Shown: positions 8,899 through 17,342 of the stretch, one piece after another
Position numbering within the stretch: the first letter of the stretch is position 1
How the letters are laid out: the number at the start of each line of letters is the position of its first letter
Assembly (NCBI RefSeq): GCF_020073815.1
Contig: NZ_JAIQZJ010000005.1
Location: 1 to 64,000, forward strand
Direction: 5' to 3'
Origin: Nocardioides mangrovi
GTDB lineage: Bacteria > Actinomycetota > Actinomycetes > Propionibacteriales > Nocardioidaceae
DNA: 64,000 nucleotides
Position numbers and translations under genes: made by a program
The notes under the pieces: generated by a model
Database searches by the model: none
What the model saw: only the letters and a program-made list of their open reading frames with translations
What the model was told of the DNA's origin: nothing

Positions 8899-9849
8899 AT
8901 GCGTAGCCCCCTGCTGGACCTGTCCGGTGCCGTCGCCGCAGACGGGATCGACCGCGACGTGGCCGCCCACTACGGCTCCTTCAACGGTGAGCAGCGCACG
9001 CTCGTGGGCGGTGACGGCTTCGTCGACCTCTCCCACCGCGACGTCATCCGCGTCAGTGGACCGGACCGCCTCACGTGGCTGCACTCGCTCACGACCCAGC
9101 ACCTGGAGTCGCTGGCGCCGAAGACCTGGACCGGGGTGCTGATCCTCAGCCCGCAGGGCCACGTCGAGCACGCCTTCTTCGGGTACGACGACGGCGAGGC
9201 CTTCACCGCGCACACCGAGCCCGGTGCCGGGGCGGCGCTGGTCGACTTCCTGGACCGGATGCGCTTCATGATGCGGGTCGAGGTCGCCGACGTGACCGAC
9301 GAGCTCGCCGTGACCTGGCGCCCCGGGTCGACCGCCTCGGGACCCTATGCCGGATACGAGCTCGTGCCGCGCGACCAGCTGACGACGTACGCCGAAGCGG
9401 CCGGACCGGCCTGCGGCCTATGGGCGTTCGAGGCGCTCCGGATCGCCCGTGGCGAGCCCCGGCTCGGTCTGGACACCGACCACCGCACGATCCCCAACGA
9501 GGCCGGCTGGATCGGCCCGGCGGTCCACCTCGACAAGGGCTGCTACCGCGGCCAGGAGACCGTCGCACGGGTCCACACGCTCGGCCGGCCGCCGAGGCGG
9601 CTGACCCTCCTCCACCTCGACGGCTCCGAGAACCGGCTGCCGGCCGTCGGTGCCGAGCTCCGCGACGGCGAGAAGGTCGTGGGCTTCGTGGGCACCTCGG
9701 CCCGCCACTTCGAGCTCGGCCCGATCGCGCTGGCGATGGTCAAGCGCAACGTGTCCCTCGACGCGACCCTCACGGTCGACGGGATGCCCGCGGCCCAGGA
9801 GGTCGTGGTCGACCCGGAGGTCGGGCTGCACGTACGCCCGCTCCGCTGA
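8899..9849 (+). CDS. ygfZ: YgfZ/GcvT-like folate-binding protein
   Basis: A 316-residue tetrahydrofolate-binding protein of the YgfZ family, which assists Fe-S cluster assembly and repair. The family signature K-G-C-Y-x-G-Q-E is present as KGCYRGQE at about residue 213. The N-terminal GcvT fold is visible (VSGPDRLTWLHSLTTQ), as is the C-terminal barrel (GPIALAMVKRNV). The ATG at 8899 has a GAGGAG box at 8888-8893. It ends 9 bases before the end of the convergent mshD. Confidence 0.9.
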   Translation: MRSPLLDLSGAVAADGIDRDVAAHYGSFNGEQRTLVGGDGFVDLSHRDVIRVSGPDRLTWLHSLTTQHLESLAPKTWTGVLILSPQGHVEHAFFGYDDGEAFTAHTEPGAGAALVDFLDRMRFMMRVEVADVTDELAVTWRPGSTASGPYAGYELVPRDQLTTYAEAAGPACGLWAFEALRIARGEPRLGLDTDHRTIPNEAGWIGPAVHLDKGCYRGQETVARVHTLGRPPRRLTLLHLDGSENRLPAVGAELRDGEKVVGFVGTSARHFELGPIALAMVKRNVSLDATLTVDGMPAAQEVVVDPEVGLHVRPLR

Positions 9850-9858
9850 CCCCAGTTC

Positions 9859-10668
9859 TCAGTCCTTGCGGTACATCACGTGGGTGTCGGCGTCCGCGTG
9901 GGTGAAGCCGAGGCCGGAGTACGTCGCGGTCGCGGGCGCGTTGTCGGACTCGACGTAGAGCAGGATCTCGTCGACCCCGGCATCGGCCAGGTGGTGCAGC
10001 CCGGCCAGCGTCAGCAGCTTGCCCAGCCCGCGGCCCTGCGCGGCCGGGTCGATCCCGACGACGTACACCTCGCCGAGCTCGGGGGAGTGCTGCTTGGTCC
10101 AGTGGAAGCCGAGCATCCGGGTGCCGTCGGTCGCCACCAGCAGCCCGGCGGGGTCGAACCACGGCTCGGCCATCCGCTCGCGCAGGTTCGCGGCGTCCAT
10201 GGCGCCCTGCTCGGGGTGATGGGTGAAGGCCGCTGCGTTGACGCGGAGCAGCTCCGCGGCATCGGCCTGCTCGTAGGACCGGAGCTCGATGCCGTGCGGC
10301 ACCACGACCTCCGGCAGTGGGAGGCCCGTCGCCCTGCGCATCACCCACAGCTCGCGGACCCGGTCGAAGCCGGTGCGCCGCGCGAGCGCTGCCGCGGCCG
10401 GGTGGTCGCCGTGCGACCACGCACTGAGGGGGAGAGGCGTCGCGGCGAGCGCCTCGGTCAACAGATCACCGCCGGTGCCCTGCCCGCGCCCACTGGGTGC
10501 GACCACCAGGCTCAGCTCGGTGCCGACCACGAGCGCGAAGCCGTCGGCGCGGGTCCAGGACCGCACCGTCTCCGGCCGATGGCGGAGCGTCAGCCGGGTC
10601 GCCTCGTCGAGCGGGTCGGTGCCGTCGGCCGCCGCTGCATCGTCGGCGACCTGCGTGATGAGGTCCAC
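9859..10668 (-). CDS. mshD: Mycothiol synthase
   Basis: Acetyl-CoA:Cys-GlcN-Ins acetyltransferase, the last step of mycothiol synthesis. It has two tandem GNAT domains. The N-terminal one is degenerate (VVAPSGRGQGTGG). The C-terminal one is canonical, with GEVYVVGIDPAAQGRGLGK and LYVESDNAPATATYSGLGF. At about 269 residues it is somewhat shorter than mycobacterial MshD. The start is taken as GTG at 10668 because TAGGGT on the coding strand (10676-10681) lies 7 bases upstream. The upstream GTG at 10677 overlaps that box. Mycothiol is restricted to actinobacteria, which supports the host assignment. Confidence 0.9.
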   Translation of the reverse strand: MDLITQVADDAAAADGTDPLDEATRLTLRHRPETVRSWTRADGFALVVGTELSLVVAPSGRGQGTGGDLLTEALAATPLPLSAWSHGDHPAAAALARRTGFDRVRELWVMRRATGLPLPEVVVPHGIELRSYEQADAAELLRVNAAAFTHHPEQGAMDAANLRERMAEPWFDPAGLLVATDGTRMLGFHWTKQHSPELGEVYVVGIDPAAQGRGLGKLLTLAGLHHLADAGVDEILLYVESDNAPATATYSGLGFTHADADTHVMYRKD

Positions 10669-10675
10669 GTAATCC

Positions 10676-10703
10676 ACCCTAGGGCGCGAGGCGTCGCTAG
10701 GGT
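10676..10703. promoter_or_regulatory. Back-to-back leaderless -10 boxes (mshD / DUF4012)
   Basis: ACCCTA at 10676-10681 is TAGGGT for leftward mshD, with its GTG 7 bases away. TAGGGT at 10698-10703 serves the rightward DUF4012 gene, with its ATG 6 bases away. Only 16 bases separate the boxes, so each -35 region falls in the other gene's start region and the two promoters should interfere. Confidence 0.55.
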
Positions 10704-10709
10704 CTACGC

Positions 10710-12458
10710 ATGCGGCGGCGGCGGATCACGGTCATCGTTGGCGCCATCATCGGGCTCGGTGTGCTCTTCGCGGCCTGGGCCGGGTGGCGCGCCTACCAGG
10801 TCAACCAGAGCCTCAACGCCGCCATCGACGACGCCTCCCGGCTCCAGCGGGCCGTCCTCAACGACGACCAGTCCGGCCAGGACGCAGCGCTCGCCGACCT
10901 GCAGGACGACAGCGCCCGCGCGGACGAGTTGACGGGTGGCCCGACCTGGAGCGTTCTCAGCGTGCTTCCCGTGGTGGGCGACGATGCCGACGGCGTCCGC
11001 ACGGTGAGCAGCGTCGCAGCGGACCTGGCCGACCACGGCATCGAGCCGTTGCTCGACACCACCGGCTCGCTCGACAAGCTGCTCCCGAAGGACGGCCGGA
11101 TCGACGTGGCCGCCATGGAGGAGCTCCAGGGTCCTTTGGCGGAGGGAGCAGATGCCTTCGCTCGCGCCGACGCCGAGCTTGCTGAACGTGATCCTTCGGC
11201 GTACGTCGGACGCCTGCGGGACAAGTACCGTGATTTCGCAGTCCGAGTCGAGGACGCGCACCGGATCCTGAGTGCCGCGGACACCGCGGTCCAAGTGATG
11301 CCGTCCATGCTCGGCGCCGGCGGGACGCAGCACTTCCTCCTCGTCTTCCAGAACAACGCTGAGATCCGCTCGACCGGCGGGCTGCCGGGAGCGGTCTCCC
11401 TGGTGACCGCAAGTGACGGCAAGGTCGAGATGACGAAGCAGGTGGCCGGCAACTCCTTCGGGGAGCGGGCGACTCCGGTGCTCGATCTGACGGACGCGGA
11501 GAGGCAGATCTACGGCGACCAGGTGGGCACCTACTTCCTGGATGCGAACTTCACCCCTGACTTCTCGCGGACGGCAGACCTGATGCGGGCACGCTGGGAG
11601 GAGGTCGAGGGAGGCCGCCTCGACGGGGTGATCTCGATCGATCCCGTTGCGCTCTCCTACATACTCGGGGCGACCGGGCCGGTCCAAGCGGGTACGACCG
11701 AGCTCACGCAGGACAACGTGGTCGACCAGCTGCTCCACCAGGTTTATCTCGACCACCCGAACCCGCTCGCCCAGGACGCGTTCTTCCGTCAGGTCGCCCG
11801 AGCCGTCTTCGACAAGGTGTCGCAGGGTGCCGAGTCGCCGATCGACCTCGCCGAGGCGTTGGGACATGCAACGCGCGAGCACCGCATCTATGTGCACTCG
11901 TTCCAGAAGTCGGTGCAGTCGTCGCTCGCCGACACTGCCGTTGCCGGCCAGTTGACCGACCCCGACGCCACGGGCCCTCAGGTCGGCGTCTACCTCAACG
12001 ACGGCACCGGCTCGAAGATGTCCTACTACCTGCGCTACCAGGTCGGGGTGGACGCGACCTACTGCTCGGGCGGTGTGCAAGGACTGATGGGCTCCGCCCG
12101 CTTGACCTCCACCGCCCCGAAGGACGCGGCGTCGCTGCCTCACTACATCACGGGTGGCGGCAGGTTCGGCACCGAGCCCGGCCACCAACAGCTCTTCGTG
12201 CGCCTCTACGCGCCTGTAGGTGGCTCCGTCTCCGCCGTCGAGATCAACCGGCGTCCGGTCGACGACGTCACCGCCATTCCCCAGGACGATCGCCTGGTGG
12301 TCACGGTCCCCGTCGAGCTGGCGCCGGGCGAGACCGTGGACCTGACCTGGCAGATGCGTTCGGGTGCCGAGCAGACGGGTGCGGTGCGAGTGTCGGTGAC
12401 ACCGGGTATCGCCCCCCGGGACACGTCGTCGACCGCGCCTAGCGCTTGCGCTTCCTGA
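10710..12458 (+). CDS. DUF4012 domain membrane-anchored protein
   Basis: A 582-residue protein with a basic N-terminus, one membrane segment (about residues 6-28) and a large extracytoplasmic DUF4012 region, recognisable by NNAEIRSTGGLPGAVSLV and DAWFS-like motifs such as NFTPDFSRTADLM. DUF4012 proteins occur beside exopolysaccharide genes in actinobacteria, and their biochemical role is unknown. The gene converges on and overlaps the end of the polysaccharide kinase gene region. Its last 22 codons lie in the first unit of a 281/304-bp tandem duplication, so its C-terminal tail is also copied downstream without a start. Confidence 0.85.
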   Translation: MRRRRITVIVGAIIGLGVLFAAWAGWRAYQVNQSLNAAIDDASRLQRAVLNDDQSGQDAALADLQDDSARADELTGGPTWSVLSVLPVVGDDADGVRTVSSVAADLADHGIEPLLDTTGSLDKLLPKDGRIDVAAMEELQGPLAEGADAFARADAELAERDPSAYVGRLRDKYRDFAVRVEDAHRILSAADTAVQVMPSMLGAGGTQHFLLVFQNNAEIRSTGGLPGAVSLVTASDGKVEMTKQVAGNSFGERATPVLDLTDAERQIYGDQVGTYFLDANFTPDFSRTADLMRARWEEVEGGRLDGVISIDPVALSYILGATGPVQAGTTELTQDNVVDQLLHQVYLDHPNPLAQDAFFRQVARAVFDKVSQGAESPIDLAEALGHATREHRIYVHSFQKSVQSSLADTAVAGQLTDPDATGPQVGVYLNDGTGSKMSYYLRYQVGVDATYCSGGVQGLMGSARLTSTAPKDAASLPHYITGGGRFGTEPGHQQLFVRLYAPVGGSVSAVEINRRPVDDVTAIPQDDRLVVTVPVELAPGETVDLTWQMRSGAEQTGAVRVSVTPGIAPRDTSSTAPSACAS

Positions 12459-12672
12459 CCTGCTTGCCGTCCGCGCCGTTGGCCTCAGGCGTCGGTGCGT
12501 ATCCGTACCCGTGCGAGCGGCGCTGGTTCGGCACCATGTTCAGGACCACGCCCACAGGCGCGGATCCAACCTGCGCAAGCCGGTCGGCCGCCTGCGCAAG
12601 TTGGTCGCGCGTCGTGCTTCCGTAGCGCACGACGAGAAGCGCGCCATCGCCGTGGGTGGCAAGCAAGGCGGC
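12439..12672 (-). pseudogene. Duplicated 3' fragment of the BY-kinase gene
   Basis: This stretch re-encodes the last ~78 residues of the downstream kinase gene (from VTDAALLATHGDG to VRKRKR and stop) but lacks all upstream sequence. It differs from the intact copy by having two rather than six Gly-Tyr pairs. It lies immediately beyond the stop of the intact gene in the direction of transcription. It is therefore probably transcribed but not translated unless an internal TTG is used. Confidence 0.88.
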
Positions 12673-12718
12673 GTCGGTGACGCCGGGTCTCGCCCCCGGG
12701 ACACGTCGTCGAACGCGC

Positions 12719-14134
12719 CTAGCGCTTGCGCTTCCTGACCTGCTTGCCGTCCGCGCCGTTGGCCTCAGGCGTCGGTGCGTATCCGTACCCGTAGCCGTAC
12801 CCGTAGCCGTACCCGTGCGAGCGGCGCTGGTTCGGCACCATGTTCAGGACTACGCCCACGGGCGCGGATCCAACCTGCGCAAGCCGGTCGGCCGCCTGCG
12901 CAAGTTGGTCGCGCGTCGTGCTTCCGTAGCGCACGACGAGAAGCGCGCCATCGCCGTGAGTGGCAAGCAAGGCGGCGTCGGTGACGGGCAACAGCGGCGG
13001 AGCGTCGACGACGACGACGTCGTAGTCGTCTCGTACGCGCTTGACCAGGTCACTCATGGCGTTGCTCTGCAGCAGCTCCGCCGGGTTCGGGGGGATCGCG
13101 CCGCTGGCGAGCACGTGAAGGTCGCTCTCCGCGTGCTTCTGAATCGCGTCCTCAACAGTGACCCGTCCCAGCAGGACCGTCGTCACGCCGACCGCGTTGT
13201 CGAGCCCCAGATTTGCTGCCGCCTTCGGCCGACGGAGATCACCCTCGATCAGCACAGTCCGATGACCCGCTTGGGCGAGGGTGATGGCGAGGTTCACGGC
13301 GGTGGAGGTCTTTCCCTCCTCCGGCAATGCCGACGTGACCACGAAGACCTTCGCCGCGCTGTCGACATCGACGAACTGGAGGTTAGTGCGCAGGACCCGG
13401 AAGGCTTCCACACGCGGAGCGTGGGAGTCGAGAGCCGTGACCAACGGTCGCTGGCGCGCGCTCCCGTCGAACGGGATGCCGCCGAGGATCGGCGCATCCG
13501 TGCCGGAGGCGATGTCGTCAGTGGACTTCACGGTTGTGTCGAGGAGGTCCCGCACAATGGCGATACCCACGCCGAGGAGCAGGCCGAGCACGATCCCGAG
13601 GGCGAGGTTGCGGAGGGGCTGCGGTGAGACTGGAGACGTCGGCAGGCTGGCTGGGTCGACAATGGTCGCCTTGATGGGCGTCGTGGTCTGCCCGCTCGGA
13701 GTCTCGAGGCGGCGTACCAGATCAACGAGTGCCTCGGAGTAGCCCTGAGCTAGGGCCTGAGCCTGCCGCGGGCTCGGGTCCTTCACCGAGATCTCGAGGT
13801 TCACCGTCTCCGGCACGACGCTGGCGCTGACCTTCGAGGAGAGCTCGCTCGGAGTCAGATCGAGGTTCTGGTCCTTGATGACCGTCGAGGCGAGCTCACG
13901 ACTCTTGATCAGGTCGGCATACGACGTCACGCGCTGAGCAGAGAAGAGACCACCTTGGTTGAGGTCCGAGGCGGTGTCGTCGGTCTGGGTCGTGACGAAC
14001 AATCGCGCGGTCGACTGGTACTGCGGCGTCACGGCGAACGTGTAGGCAAGCGCGGCAGCAACCACGACCAATGCGGTAGCCACGATGATCCGCCACCGTC
14101 GGCGGATCACTCGTAGGTAGTCACGCAGCTCCAC
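12719..14134 (-). CDS. Wzz-type chain-length protein fused to BY-kinase
   Basis: A 471-residue bacterial tyrosine kinase/chain-length regulator for exopolysaccharide. The N-terminal Wzz domain has membrane segments at about 16-34 and 176-195. The cytoplasmic kinase has Walker A (ALPEEGKTS, 269-277), Walker A' (VLIEGDLRRP, 294-303) and Walker B (VVVVDAPP, 373-380). The C-terminal tail contains six Gly-Tyr pairs (441-452), the Tyr cluster expected to be autophosphorylated, then a basic end KQVRKRKR. In this family the Tyr cluster controls assembly with the polymerase. The GY tract lies on a 12-bp repeat and differs in the duplicated copy. The phosphatase at 34279 is a candidate partner. Confidence 0.92.
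   Translation of the reverse strand: MELRDYLRVIRRRWRIIVATALVVVAAALAYTFAVTPQYQSTARLFVTTQTDDTASDLNQGGLFSAQRVTSYADLIKSRELASTVIKDQNLDLTPSELSSKVSASVVPETVNLEISVKDPSPRQAQALAQGYSEALVDLVRRLETPSGQTTTPIKATIVDPASLPTSPVSPQPLRNLALGIVLGLLLGVGIAIVRDLLDTTVKSTDDIASGTDAPILGGIPFDGSARQRPLVTALDSHAPRVEAFRVLRTNLQFVDVDSAAKVFVVTSALPEEGKTSTAVNLAITLAQAGHRTVLIEGDLRRPKAAANLGLDNAVGVTTVLLGRVTVEDAIQKHAESDLHVLASGAIPPNPAELLQSNAMSDLVKRVRDDYDVVVVDAPPLLPVTDAALLATHGDGALLVVRYGSTTRDQLAQAADRLAQVGSAPVGVVLNMVPNQRRSHGYGYGYGYGYGYAPTPEANGADGKQVRKRKR
12783..12817. repeat. 12-bp minisatellite encoding GYGY
   Basis: CCGTACCCGTAG occurs at 12783-12794 and 12795-12806, followed by an incomplete third unit to 12817. On the minus strand each unit encodes Gly-Tyr-Gly-Tyr. 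The equivalent place in the upstream duplicate has only one partial unit. The tract is therefore length-variable and sets the number of tail tyrosines in the kinase. Confidence 0.85.
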
Positions 14135-14224
14135 GCCGCCCCCTCGTTCTGTTTGCGTCCACTTGGACGATCGGTCGGCGAAAAGTCTAGATGAGGCGGG
14201 TCACGCAGAGATTTCCGCGCGGAG

Positions 14225-14959
14225 TCAGGAGTCGACGCGCTCCGGCTCGCGGGCGTCGGCGGCGATCGACTTCTGCTCCTTGGTGGGGAGCACGAAGCGG
14301 TAGCCGACGTTGCGGACCGTGCCGATCAGCGTCTCGTTCTCGGGGCCGAGCTTGGCGCGCAGGCGACGGACGTGGACGTCGACGGTGCGGGTGCCGCCGA
14401 AGTAGTCGTAGCCCCACACCTCCTGGAGCAGCTGCTGGCGGCTGAAGACGCGGCCCGGGTGCTGGGCCAGGAACTTGAGGAGCTCGAACTCCTTGAAGGT
14501 GAGGTCGAGCGAGCGGCCGCTCACCTTCGCGGTGTACGTCGCGTCATCGACGACGACCTCGCCGGAGCGGATCACGTGCGACTCGGGGTCGTCAGCCTCG
14601 CGGCGGGCGGTGAGCCGGCCGATCGCGAGCTTGATCCGGGCCTCGAGCTCGGCCGGCCCGCAGGTGTGGAGCACGACGTCGTCCATGCCCCAGTCGTGCA
14701 GGACGACCGCGAGGCCGCCCTCGGTGCAGACGAGCAGCACCGGGACGTCGGTGCCGGTGGTGCGGATCAGCCGGCACAGGTCGCGGGCGTGGGCGAGGTC
14801 CTGGCGACCGTCGACCAGCAGCAGGTCGGAGTCGGGCGCCTCGAGGAGGGCGCTGCCCTCGGCGGGGAGGATGCGGACCTGGTGACCCAGGAGCGCGAGC
14901 GCCGGCAGCACCTCGGCGGAGGGCTGAAGAGCGCTGGTGAGAAGCAGGAGCGTGCTCAT
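14225..14959 (-). CDS. glnR: GlnR-type OmpR-family nitrogen regulator
   Basis: A 244-residue regulator with an atypical receiver domain and a C-terminal winged helix. The N-terminus ([20 protein letters not shown]) and the DNA-binding part ([39 protein letters not shown]) match actinobacterial GlnR, the global nitrogen regulator that works as a phosphorylation-independent dimer. The ATG at 14959 has a GGGAGGAG box. It is divergent from a MoaD-like gene. Another OmpR-type regulator of similar build is possible, but the N-terminal match is specific. Confidence 0.8.
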   Translation of the reverse strand: MSTLLLLTSALQPSAEVLPALALLGHQVRILPAEGSALLEAPDSDLLLVDGRQDLAHARDLCRLIRTTGTDVPVLLVCTEGGLAVVLHDWGMDDVVLHTCGPAELEARIKLAIGRLTARREADDPESHVIRSGEVVVDDATYTAKVSGRSLDLTFKEFELLKFLAQHPGRVFSRQQLLQEVWGYDYFGGTRTVDVHVRRLRAKLGPENETLIGTVRNVGYRFVLPTKEQKSIAADAREPERVDS

Positions 14960-15046
14960 GACGGGGGTCTCCTCCCTGACGGGCGGGGACCGAAACGCAA
15001 CGCTGGGCTTCGGCCGATCTGTCTTGCTCGTGGACAATACCGTTAC

Positions 15047-15349
15047 ATGAGCGTCGCATTGGATGGATCCAAGCGAAATGAGACGGACACCATCCGCGTG
15101 CACTACTGGGCCTCCGCCAGGGCCGCCGCCGGGGTGGCGGGCGACGAGCTCCTCGTCGATGGCCCGATCTCGCTCGCCGAGGTGGTACGCCGCGTCCTCG
15201 AGCTGCACCCGGGCACCCGGCTGCCCGAGGTGCTCCAGGCCTGCTCCACGCTGGTCGGTGATCGACCCGCGAACGCCGAGGACCCGGGCTCGATCATCGT
15301 CGAGCCCGGGTCCTCGGTGGAGTTCCTGCCGCCGTTCGCCGGGGGCTGA
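15047..15349 (+). CDS. MoaD/ThiS-family sulfur carrier
   Basis: A 100-residue ubiquitin-like protein ending in ...FLPPFAGG. The C-terminal Gly-Gly is the site of adenylation and thiocarboxylation in MoaD/ThiS proteins. The body has the expected pattern ([14 protein letters not shown], a helix, [19 protein letters not shown]). Which cofactor pathway it serves is unclear because no MoaE or MoeB lies nearby. The ATG at 15047 is the only sensible start and lies 87 bases from the divergent glnR. Confidence 0.8.
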   Translation: MSVALDGSKRNETDTIRVHYWASARAAAGVAGDELLVDGPISLAEVVRRVLELHPGTRLPEVLQACSTLVGDRPANAEDPGSIIVEPGSSVEFLPPFAGG

Positions 15350-15480
15350 GCGCCCCCCGGCCGACAACACGCCGTGGACTGGACCAGTTCGGGGCGTGTG
15401 AGTCCCGTCACGTTCCTCTGGGTAGGAGCCTCGGCGCACCGACGGACGGTGCTTCTCGAACGGGACCGGGGAGGGGCCTG

Positions 15481-15984
15481 ATGAGGAAATCGACGAAGGG
15501 GGCAGTCGCGGCGGCAGCCGCGGCGGTGCTCCTGATCGGAGCATGGGGAACACAGGCGAGCTGGAGCGGCCAGGGAACGACGGAGGGGACCGACGTCGCG
15601 ACCGGCTACATCAAGCTCGTGCCCGACTGCGACGGCTGGCTCTTCGGGGGCGACCCCTTCGACGCCGTCAACGACCTGCTGGTGCCGGGGAGCATCCTCG
15701 ACCGGCACTGCACCTTCACCGTCGACGTGGCGGGCGTGATGACCGTCGCGCTGTCGACGTCCACGCCGTCGTTCTCCAACGACAGCGGGGGCCTCGGGTC
15801 GATCCTGCAGGCGACGGCGAGCTTCACCGACGCTGACGGCGACGACATCCCGGACCAGACGGTCGTGTCCGACGGGGACGTCATCAACGTCGACGTGACG
15901 GTGAAGCTCCTGTCGACGGTCACCGACGGGCAGGACCTGTCGGCGACCCTCGACGACATCGTCGTCAGCGCCACCCAGGTCTGA
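15481..15984 (+). CDS. SipW-dependent-type exported protein
   Basis: A 167-residue precursor with the alternative signal peptide typical of SipW clients: an Ala-rich core followed by GTQASWS at about residues 24-30. The mature part is a Thr/Asp/Val-rich beta protein ([31 protein letters not shown]), in the style of TasA/camelysin-like surface fibre proteins. It is followed after 16 bases by a SipW-type peptidase and then by a second client with the same GTQAxWS motif, so the three form one export unit. Confidence 0.75.
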   Translation: MRKSTKGAVAAAAAAVLLIGAWGTQASWSGQGTTEGTDVATGYIKLVPDCDGWLFGGDPFDAVNDLLVPGSILDRHCTFTVDVAGVMTVALSTSTPSFSNDSGGLGSILQATASFTDADGDDIPDQTVVSDGDVINVDVTVKLLSTVTDGQDLSATLDDIVVSATQV

Positions 15985-16000
15985 CCCCGGCTCCGGCGCG

Positions 16001-16573
16001 ATGCCTGGGAAGCGACGCGCGGAGACGGTCCTGGACGGCGTGAAGCGCGCCCTCGAGTGGACGCTGATCGCCGTGGTCGTCGGCGGCGCGCTGGTCACCG
16101 TGGTGGTCCCACGCGTGGCCGGCGCGACGCCGTACGCCGTCCGGACCGGCTCCATGCGACCCGACATGCCGCCGGGGACGCTCGTCGTGGTGCGCCCCGT
16201 CGATCCCGACGACCTCAGGATCGGCGCGGTCGTGACCTTCCAGCCGCGGCAGGACGACCCGACGGTGGTGACCCACCGGATCATCGGACAGGGCGTCGAC
16301 GTCGACGGCCGCCCGGTCTTCCGGACCCAGGGCGACGCCAACGACGCACCGGACCCCTGGTCGATCCGCGGTGGCCAGGTGCTCGGGGAGCGCTGGTACT
16401 CGGTGCCCTACCTCGGCTACGTGACCATGCTGCTCAGCAGCCAGCAGCGCCAGGTCGCGGTCTTCGTCGTGGCGGGTGGGCTGCTGCTCTACTCCGCGAT
16501 CATGCTGCTCGGGGCCCTGTGGGACCGGATGCGACGACCGCCCGACCTGCCGACCGGGATCCGGCATGCGTGA
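16001..16573 (+). CDS. SipW-type signal peptidase I
   Basis: A 190-residue membrane peptidase. An N-terminal membrane segment is followed by RTGSMRPDMPPG with nucleophile Ser51. The base position has His (VTHRIIG, His92) rather than Lys, as in the endoplasmic-reticulum/SipW type. RTQGDANDAPDPW is the third conserved block, and a second membrane segment lies at about 155-172. It presumably processes the two flanking GTQAxWS precursors. Its stop overlaps the start of the next gene by 8 bases. Confidence 0.88.
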   Translation: MPGKRRAETVLDGVKRALEWTLIAVVVGGALVTVVVPRVAGATPYAVRTGSMRPDMPPGTLVVVRPVDPDDLRIGAVVTFQPRQDDPTVVTHRIIGQGVDVDGRPVFRTQGDANDAPDPWSIRGGQVLGERWYSVPYLGYVTMLLSSQQRQVAVFVVAGGLLLYSAIMLLGALWDRMRRPPDLPTGIRHA

Positions 16574-17342
16574 GCGCGCATGGGTGGTCGTCCTCGGTGT
16601 CGTCGCGGCGCTGCTGGTCCTGCTCGGCCCGGTGCGTGGGACGCAGGCGCGATGGTCCGAGTCCGAGGCGTTGACAGGAACGGCGGTGCGCACCGGCGCC
16701 CTTGACCTGCGCGTCGACGGCCAGGACGCGCTCGCCCTGCCGGCGCTGTCCGGCACCGACCTGCTGCCGGGTGCAGTCCTGACCAGGATCGTGACCATCT
16801 CCAACGCCGGCTCGGTGCCCCTCACCTACACGTGGGCGAGCTCGGGCACCGACCCGGACGGGCGCCACCTGGCCGCCGCGCTCGACCGCAGCTGGCGGTC
16901 GGTCACCGGCGGTGCCTGTGGATCGGCACTGCCCGCCGGACCTCGATCGCTCGCGCCCGGGGCCAGCGAGTCCGTCTGCCTGCGGATCGCGCTGCCGGAC
17001 GACGCGTCGGCATCGGTCGCCGGCAGCACCACCCGGCTCACCTTCGAGGTGGACTCCGCCGTCGGCGGCTGGACGGACGAGGCGCCGGTGGAGACCGGCA
17101 CCTTGACGACCATGGTGCTGACGACCCCCGCCATCACCTGCACCCCGCTGTCGGTCTCGTGGGCCACGGTCCCCGGCGCGACGGCGTACCGGATCCTCGA
17201 CGCCCACAGTGGGGCCGTCCTCAGCACCCTCTCGACCGGCACGCTGACCCAGCTGCTGGGTGGCGTGTTCGGGTCCGTCGAGGTGCAGGCCGTCTTCGGG
17301 ACTAGCGGCTGGGCGTCCGCGCCCTCCGCAGCCTGCGGGTGA
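16566..17342 (+). CDS. SipW-dependent exported beta protein (TasA-like context)
   Basis: A 258-residue precursor starting at the ATG that overlaps the end of the peptidase gene. The signal peptide ends in GTQARWS, the same motif as in the first gene of this unit. The mature protein is beta-rich with VTISNAGSVPLTYTW, as in TasA/camelysin-fold proteins. Its C-terminal part resembles a fibronectin-type module (ITCTPLSVSWATVPGATAYRI). Its last 41 bases overlap the convergent VanZ-like gene. Confidence 0.72.
   Translation: MRERAWVVVLGVVAALLVLLGPVRGTQARWSESEALTGTAVRTGALDLRVDGQDALALPALSGTDLLPGAVLTRIVTISNAGSVPLTYTWASSGTDPDGRHLAAALDRSWRSVTGGACGSALPAGPRSLAPGASESVCLRIALPDDASASVAGSTTRLTFEVDSAVGGWTDEAPVETGTLTTMVLTTPAITCTPLSVSWATVPGATAYRILDAHSGAVLSTLSTGTLTQLLGGVFGSVEVQAVFGTSGWASAPSAACG

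Larger units (their letters stand above)
12392..12976. repeat. Tandem duplication, units of 281 and 304 bp
   Basis: Unit 1 is 12392-12672 and unit 2 is 12673-12976. Each begins with GTCGGTGAC, which occurs a third time at 12977-12985 at the right junction, so a 9-base microhomology bounds both units. The units are nearly identical. Unit 2 has 24 extra bases in the GY-codon tract and lacks one C in a C-run, which accounts exactly for the length difference. The duplicated segment contains the 3' end of the DUF4012 gene and, on the other strand, codons 384 to stop of the BY-kinase gene. Confidence 0.95.

Noticed and set aside
12719..14134. Suspicion that the kinase gene is truncated by the duplication
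   Set aside because: The copy joined to the gene is complete to its stop with an intact Tyr tail. Only the distal copy is a fragment.
15042..15057. GTTAC-N6-GTCGC between glnR and moaD as a GlnR box
   Set aside because: Only a loose match to the GTnAC-N6-GnAAC pattern, and it overlaps the moaD coding start.
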